A DNA stretch of 20,105 bases from JADJVL01 sp039812765 (GTDB lineage Bacteria; Acidobacteriota; Holophagae; Holophagales; Holophagaceae): NCBI GenBank assembly GCA_039812765.1, contig JBDIBF010000057.1, positions 1 to 20,105 on the forward strand, written 5' to 3'. The notes below the pieces were generated by a model, which had not been told where the DNA came from, made no database searches, and was given only the letters and a program-made list of their open reading frames with translations. Shown here in pieces: positions 16,169-20,105 of this stretch (its first letter is position 1; every line of letters begins with the position of its first letter). The position numbers and the translations under genes are program-made.

Positions 16169-16192
16169 GAAACCGCTCATCCCGAGGTCACC

Positions 16193-16636
16193 ATGTTCCG
16201 CCGAATCCTCCCCGCCCTCCTCCTGGCCGCGCCGCTGGCGGCCCAGTCCGCCGCGAGCACGGAGCGGAGCATCACCGTCGCGGAATGGACGCGCCTTCGC
16301 ACGGTGGTGGAAAACTTGCGCTCCGAGGAGACCACCCGCAAGCTCTACCGCGAGACTCCAGGGATCCAGGAGGCCTACCCCGCCGAGCCCTTCTTCCTCG
16401 CCTACGTGCAGAAGTGGCGGAGCCGCCTCGAACCCCTCGCCCGGGAGCGCGCCAAGGCGGCGAACGTCTCGCTCACCCTCAAGGAGCTCGAGGACGGGGA
16501 CGAGTGGTTCCTCACCTTCCACCATGCCAAGCCCAAGCACGCCATCACCGTGGTCAAGACCGCGTGGAAGGACGGGGCCCTGCGGAACATCTCCTTCACC
16601 CGGGGCTTCACCGAAGTGAACCGCGGGCGCAAGTGA
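16193..16636 (+). CDS. Small secreted protein of unknown function
   Basis: This 147-residue protein has a clear signal peptide (MFRRILPALLLAAPLAAQSA, cleavage near 18-20). The mature part is charged and probably alpha/beta, with aromatic-rich stretches (EPFFLAYVQKWRSRLEPLARERAKA, DEWFLTFHHAKPKHAITVVKTAW). There are no cysteines and no motif that I recognise. Start ATG 16193 has GAGG five bases upstream. It overlaps the next gene, a YheT-type hydrolase, by GTGA, so the two are probably made together. Function unknown. I am confident that it is a real gene because of the signal peptide, the ribosome site and the coupling. Confidence 0.78.
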   Translation: MFRRILPALLLAAPLAAQSAASTERSITVAEWTRLRTVVENLRSEETTRKLYRETPGIQEAYPAEPFFLAYVQKWRSRLEPLARERAKAANVSLTLKELEDGDEWFLTFHHAKPKHAITVVKTAWKDGALRNISFTRGFTEVNRGRK

Positions 16637-17616
16637 CGGCGGACGCCGACGAGGCGGGGACGGGCCTGCCCCCCTGCCGGCCGCCCTGGTGGGCCCGGGG
16701 CGGCCACGGACAGACCATCCTCGGCAACTTCCTGCCCTTCCGCCCCGTCGGTGGCCCGAGGGAGGACCTGCTGCTGGACCTGCCGGACGGCGACCGGCTG
16801 ACCGGCCACGCCTACCCGGGCGCCTCCGACACGCTGGTGTGCTTCTTCCACGGCCTCGGGGGCAGCAACGAGGCCCACTACATGCACCGGGGCGTCGCCA
16901 TCGCCCAGCGGCTCGGCCACGGGGCCTGGAGCCTGAACCACCGAGGCTGCGGCAGCGGGGCGGGCCTCGCCGCCGGCACCTACCACAGCGGGCGGGCGGA
17001 CGACCTGGGCGCGGTCTTCGCGGAGGCCCGGCGCCGCCATCCTGGCCGGCGCATCGCCGCGGTGGGCTTCTCCCTCAGCGGGAACGCGCTGCTGCTGAAC
17101 CTGGGCGAGGGGATCGGCCGCTTCGAGAAGCCCGACGTGGCCATCGCCGTGAACCCCCCGGTGGACCTGGAGAAGGGGGCCCTGCTCCTGAAGCGCGGCT
17201 TCAACCGGGTCTACGATTTCCGCTTCGTCCTGCGCTGCCGCCGGGCCGTGCGCGACCGCGTCCGGGCGGGGCTCATCCCCGACCGCTACCCGGTGAAGTG
17301 GTGGCGTCCCCTCCACGACTTCGACCACGCGTACACGGCGCCGGCCTCGGGGTTCCGGGACCGGGAGGACTACTACGCCCGGTGCAGCGCCGGCCCCCAC
17401 CTCGGAAAGATCGACCGGCCGACGGTGATCCTCATGAGCCAGGACGACCCCTTCCTCGACTGGCGGGACCACGCGGCGGCGCCGAAGTCCGAGTTCGTGA
17501 GCCTGCACATGGAGTCCTCCGGCGGCCACATGGGCTACGTCGACGCCGTGCAGCCCCGCCGCCAGTGGCTGGACGTGGCCCTGGAGCACTACCTGCGGGA
17601 GCTGCTGGCGCAGTGA
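16633..17616 (+). CDS. YheT-type alpha/beta hydrolase
   Basis: This 327-residue protein has the signature of the YheT subfamily of alpha/beta hydrolases: GGHGQTILGNFLP (23-35) near the N-terminus, the oxyanion region VCFFHGLGGSNEAHY (69-83), LNHRGCGSG (101-109), the nucleophile elbow GFSLSGN (145-151, Ser147), SQDDPF (269-274) for the acid and GGHMGYV (297-303) for the catalytic His. The elbow has Ser where many relatives have Gly (GYSLGGN). The GTG start at 16633 sits in the stop of the upstream secreted-protein gene. Members are esterase- or hydrolase-like with poorly known substrates. No signal peptide is seen, so it is probably cytosolic. It is convergent with the epimerase gene, the stops being only four bases apart with no terminator between. 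Confidence 0.9.
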   Translation: MTADADEAGTGLPPCRPPWWARGGHGQTILGNFLPFRPVGGPREDLLLDLPDGDRLTGHAYPGASDTLVCFFHGLGGSNEAHYMHRGVAIAQRLGHGAWSLNHRGCGSGAGLAAGTYHSGRADDLGAVFAEARRRHPGRRIAAVGFSLSGNALLLNLGEGIGRFEKPDVAIAVNPPVDLEKGALLLKRGFNRVYDFRFVLRCRRAVRDRVRAGLIPDRYPVKWWRPLHDFDHAYTAPASGFRDREDYYARCSAGPHLGKIDRPTVILMSQDDPFLDWRDHAAAPKSEFVSLHMESSGGHMGYVDAVQPRRQWLDVALEHYLRELLAQ

Positions 17617-17620
17617 GGCG

Positions 17621-19051
17621 CTACGATTCGGCCCGGCTCTTCACCGCCCCGACGAGCCCGGGGAACACGAAGCGGTGGAGGGGCAGCACGGCGTACCAGT
17701 AGGCGTAGCCCATCAGGCCCCGGGGCTCGAAGAAGGCGGTCTGCTCCACCCGCGCGCCCACGGGGTCCGGCCGCACCTCGAACTGCAACCAGGCCCGGCC
17801 CGGCAGCTTCATCTCCGCCCGCAGCCGCAGCAGGTGCGGCGCCTCCAGGGCCTCCACACGCCAGAAGTCCAGGGGATCGCCCACCCGCAGCTCCCGGGGA
17901 TGGCGCCGGCCCCGCCGCATGCCCACGCCGCCCACGAAGCGGTCCATGAGCCCGCGCAGCTGCCAGAGCGCGTTGCCCGCGGGCCAGCCCTCCTCGCCGC
18001 CGAGGGCGCAGATGACCTCGAAGACCCGCTCCGGGGCCGCGGCCACCCGGCGGCGCTTCCGGTCCAGCAGCATGCCTTCGTGGGACCCGAGGTGGTCGGT
18101 CTCGGCCTCCCCCGGACTGAAGCTGGCGAGGCTCGAAGCCCAGGTGGTCTGCACGTCGTCGCTCGCCATGCGGGCCAGGGCGCGGTCCACGGCCTCGTCG
18201 TAGCCCGTGGGCTGGACCTTGAACGTCTCCAGCGCCCGCGGGTCCCGCACCACCACCTCCGTCTGCAGGCTCTCCACCAGCGGGTGGGCGATGCGGAAGG
18301 GGATGGGCGTCACCAGGTCCACCCAACGGCTGCTCAGTTCGGGCCGGGGCACCGGGAAGCCCAGGATGAGCCGCGGCAGGCCCCGCAGGCGGGCGTAGCG
18401 CAGCATCATCTCCTTGTAGGTGAGGATGTCCTTCCCGCCGATCTCATAGACGCCCTGGGCGGAGGGATGGTCCAGGGCCTCCACGAGGTACTCCAGCACC
18501 GAGCGCACGCCGATGGGCTGGCAGCGGGTGTTCACCCAGGTGGGGGTGACCATGAGGGGCAGGCGCTCGGTGAGGTGGCGGATCATCTCGAAGCTGGCGC
18601 TGCCCGAGCCCACGATCACCGCCGCCCGGAACTCGATCACCGGCACGCCCCCCTCCGCCAGGGCGCGGCCCACCTCCTGGCGCGACACCAGGTGCTTGCT
18701 CTTCACCCGTTCCGGGTCCCCCAGGCCGCCCAGGTAGACGATGCGCCGGACGCCCGCGGCCCGGGCCACCTGGCCGAAGGCCTGGGCCATGGCGTGGTCC
18801 CGCTCCCGGAAGGCCTGGCCCACTGCCATCGAGTGGACGAGGTAGTAGGCGACCTCGATGCCTTCCAGGGCCGCCGGCAGCGCCTCGGCCTCGGAGAGGT
18901 CGGCCTCCCGGATCTCCACGCCCTCCCAGGCATGGCCCGCCAGCCGCGCGGCGTCCCGGGCCACGCAGCGGACCCGGTGCCCCTCCGCCAGCAGGCGGGG
19001 CACCAGCCGGCCGCCGATGTAGCCCGTGGCGCCGGTGACCAGGACCTTCAC
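17621..19051 (-). CDS. NAD(P)-binding epimerase-like protein with C-terminal DUF2867-type domain
   Basis: This 476-residue two-domain protein begins with an extended-SDR Rossmann motif, VLVTGATGYIGGRL (3-16), followed by RCVARD, DLSEAEAL and YYLVHSM (about 70-76), as in the atypical NmrA/complex-I-NDUFA9-like group. The C-terminal domain (about 325-470) matches DUF2867, a START-like fold, with RVAAAPERVFEVICALGGEEGW, the FWRVE strand and FEPRGLMGYAYWYAVLPLHRFVF. This fusion is a known architecture of unassigned function. Start is GTG 19051, with GGAGG five bases upstream (19061-19057) and directly adjoining the TGA of the upstream membrane-subunit gene, so the two are probably one operon. It may act on a lipid or quinone-type substrate, but that is speculative. 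Confidence 0.87.
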   Translation of the reverse strand: MKVLVTGATGYIGGRLVPRLLAEGHRVRCVARDAARLAGHAWEGVEIREADLSEAEALPAALEGIEVAYYLVHSMAVGQAFRERDHAMAQAFGQVARAAGVRRIVYLGGLGDPERVKSKHLVSRQEVGRALAEGGVPVIEFRAAVIVGSGSASFEMIRHLTERLPLMVTPTWVNTRCQPIGVRSVLEYLVEALDHPSAQGVYEIGGKDILTYKEMMLRYARLRGLPRLILGFPVPRPELSSRWVDLVTPIPFRIAHPLVESLQTEVVVRDPRALETFKVQPTGYDEAVDRALARMASDDVQTTWASSLASFSPGEAETDHLGSHEGMLLDRKRRRVAAAPERVFEVICALGGEEGWPAGNALWQLRGLMDRFVGGVGMRRGRRHPRELRVGDPLDFWRVEALEAPHLLRLRAEMKLPGRAWLQFEVRPDPVGARVEQTAFFEPRGLMGYAYWYAVLPLHRFVFPGLVGAVKSRAES

Positions 19052-19061
19052 GGACCCCTCC

Positions 19062-20105
19062 TCAGGAGGCGGGCACCTCCGCCTGGGGGCCCTCCGCGGT
19101 CTCTGCGCCGGGATCCGTCGCGCCGCCCCTGGTGAACTGGCCCGCCATGATCGGCACCGCCACCTTCACCAGGACGGTGAACACCAGGAAGCCGATGGCG
19201 AAGATGCCGGCGGAGACGCACCACTCCACCCAGGTGGGCCGGTACTCGTAGATCTCGCCCAGGGTGTCCGGGGTCATGCCGGGGATCACGAGGCCCATGC
19301 CCTTCTCGATGTAGACCCCGGCGTAGATCAGGACACAGCCGATGTTCAGGAGCGTCATGTTCCGGCGCCACTTGGGGACCAGGAAGATGAAGAAGGCGAC
19401 GACGCTGCAGAGGAGCCCGCCCCAGGCGTAGGGCACCAGGGTCCGATGGCTCCCGATGCCGCTCCAGAAGTACTGGGTGTAGAGGAGGTGCTCCGTCGCG
19501 GAGTAGTACTCCTTGAAGAGCTCGGCCCCCAGCAGGAAGAGGTTGAGGAACATGGTGTAGGCCATGAGCTCGGCCACCTTCTGGATGGCCTCGTCCTTGA
19601 TCGGAAGGCCCGTGCGCTTGCGCAGCACCTGGAAGAGGATGAGCAGCACCGCCGGTCCCGAGCAGAAGGCCGACGCGATGAACCTCGGCGCCAGGATGGA
19701 GGCGTTCCAGTAGGGCCGGGCCGCCATGCCGTTGTAGAGGAAGGCCGTGACCGTGTGGATGGAGACCGCCATGGGGATGGAGAAGAGCACCATGGGCACC
19801 ACGAACTTCTTGTTGTAGGGCTGGCCGCCGTAGGCCTTGTAGAGGATGTGGAGCACCACGGCGAGGTTCACGCCGAGGTAGATGTTCAGCACGAGCGCGT
19901 CCCAGGCCATGACCGACATCGGGAAGTTCGGCGATCCCAGCAGGGGCACGATGTGGAGGAAGCGGTCGGGCCGACCCATGTCCACCAGCACGAAGAGCAG
20001 GCACATGATGATGGCGGAAATCGCCAGCAGCTCGCCCAGGATCACCACCTCCTTGATGGGGCCCCAGTCGTAGACGTAGGCCGGGATCACCAGCAGCACG
20101 GCGGC
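19062..20105 (-). CDS. DsrP/HmcC/NrfD-type quinol membrane subunit (N-terminus beyond window)
   Basis: The last 347 residues of a multi-pass membrane protein; the frame is open at the right edge, so the N-terminus and start are missing. Seen: about eight hydrophobic segments. The visible N-terminal part reads PIKEVVILGELLAISAIIMCLLFVLVDMGRPDRF, with the DxGRPxRF loop typical of NrfD relatives. SIHTVTAFLYNGMAARPYWNASILAPRFIASAF is the hallmark of the DsrP/HmcC branch. These subunits bind menaquinol or menaquinone and pass electrons to or from periplasmic Fe-S or haem partners. No such partner is in the window; it would lie just to the right. The tail is charged and cytosolic. ActC of alternative complex III is a more distant alternative. 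dsrAB is not implied. Confidence 0.85.
   Translation of the reverse strand, partial: AAVLLVIPAYVYDWGPIKEVVILGELLAISAIIMCLLFVLVDMGRPDRFLHIVPLLGSPNFPMSVMAWDALVLNIYLGVNLAVVLHILYKAYGGQPYNKKFVVPMVLFSIPMAVSIHTVTAFLYNGMAARPYWNASILAPRFIASAFCSGPAVLLILFQVLRKRTGLPIKDEAIQKVAELMAYTMFLNLFLLGAELFKEYYSATEHLLYTQYFWSGIGSHRTLVPYAWGGLLCSVVAFFIFLVPKWRRNMTLLNIGCVLIYAGVYIEKGMGLVIPGMTPDTLGEIYEYRPTWVEWCVSAGIFAIGFLVFTVLVKVAVPIMAGQFTRGGATDPGAETAEGPQAEVPAS

Noticed and set aside
19062..20105. DsrP-like subunit as evidence for dissimilatory sulfate reduction.
   Set aside because: NrfD/DsrP-type subunits occur in many respiratory complexes, and no dsrAB or dsrMKJO gene is visible in the window.

Overview
The window is GC-rich, densely coded chromosomal DNA from a bacterium with a Gram-negative type of gene content. 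It carries no mobile elements, RNA genes or CRISPR arrays that I can see. The composition, the secreted-protein families, a non-cysteine HemB and a DsrP/NrfD-type quinol membrane subunit suggest an acidobacterium of the Holophaga/Geothrix type. That placement is inference from gene flavour and was not tested.

Layout. Bases 1-4959 (minus strand) hold a tightly overlapped membrane-protein operon, read right to left: an RDD-like protein, an RDD-domain protein, a SpoIIM/DUF95 protein, a DUF4129 protein and a DUF4350 protein that runs off the left edge. This gene set usually accompanies a MoxR-type AAA+ ATPase and a DUF58 protein, which would be expected just outside the window. Bases 5073-7932 (plus) hold carbamate kinase (arcC), an RluA-family pseudouridine synthase and a diacylglycerol-kinase-family lipid kinase, the last two sharing a GTGA overlap. 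Bases 7929-9846 (minus) hold two diverged copies of an unrecognised secreted protein, a strong intrinsic terminator and a candidate 60-residue membrane or secreted protein.

Bases 9922-14468 (plus) hold murC away from any visible mur cluster, a large secreted M14-type zinc carboxypeptidase and a stand-alone CZB zinc-binding protein. hemB (minus) meets the CZB gene tail to tail on a shared CTAG and is divergent from ubiX. Downstream of ubiX are a small secreted protein and a YheT-type alpha/beta hydrolase, again linked by GTGA. Bases 17621-20105 (minus) hold a DsrP/HmcC/NrfD-type membrane subunit, truncated by the right edge, followed by an NAD(P)-binding epimerase-like protein with a C-terminal DUF2867-type domain.

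Regulatory picture. Nearly every transcription-unit start has a TANNNT hexamer upstream with no convincing -35 box. It lies from 6 to about 50 bases before the start codon, and in one case (the pseudouridine synthase) it is close enough to imply a leaderless mRNA. Genes inside operons are coupled by GTGA or TGATG overlaps. No intergenic stretch exceeds 300 bases. The most interesting items are the RDD/SpoIIM/DUF4129/DUF4350 operon, the secreted paralog pair, the hairpin masking the ribosome site of the CZB gene, and the shared promoter style.
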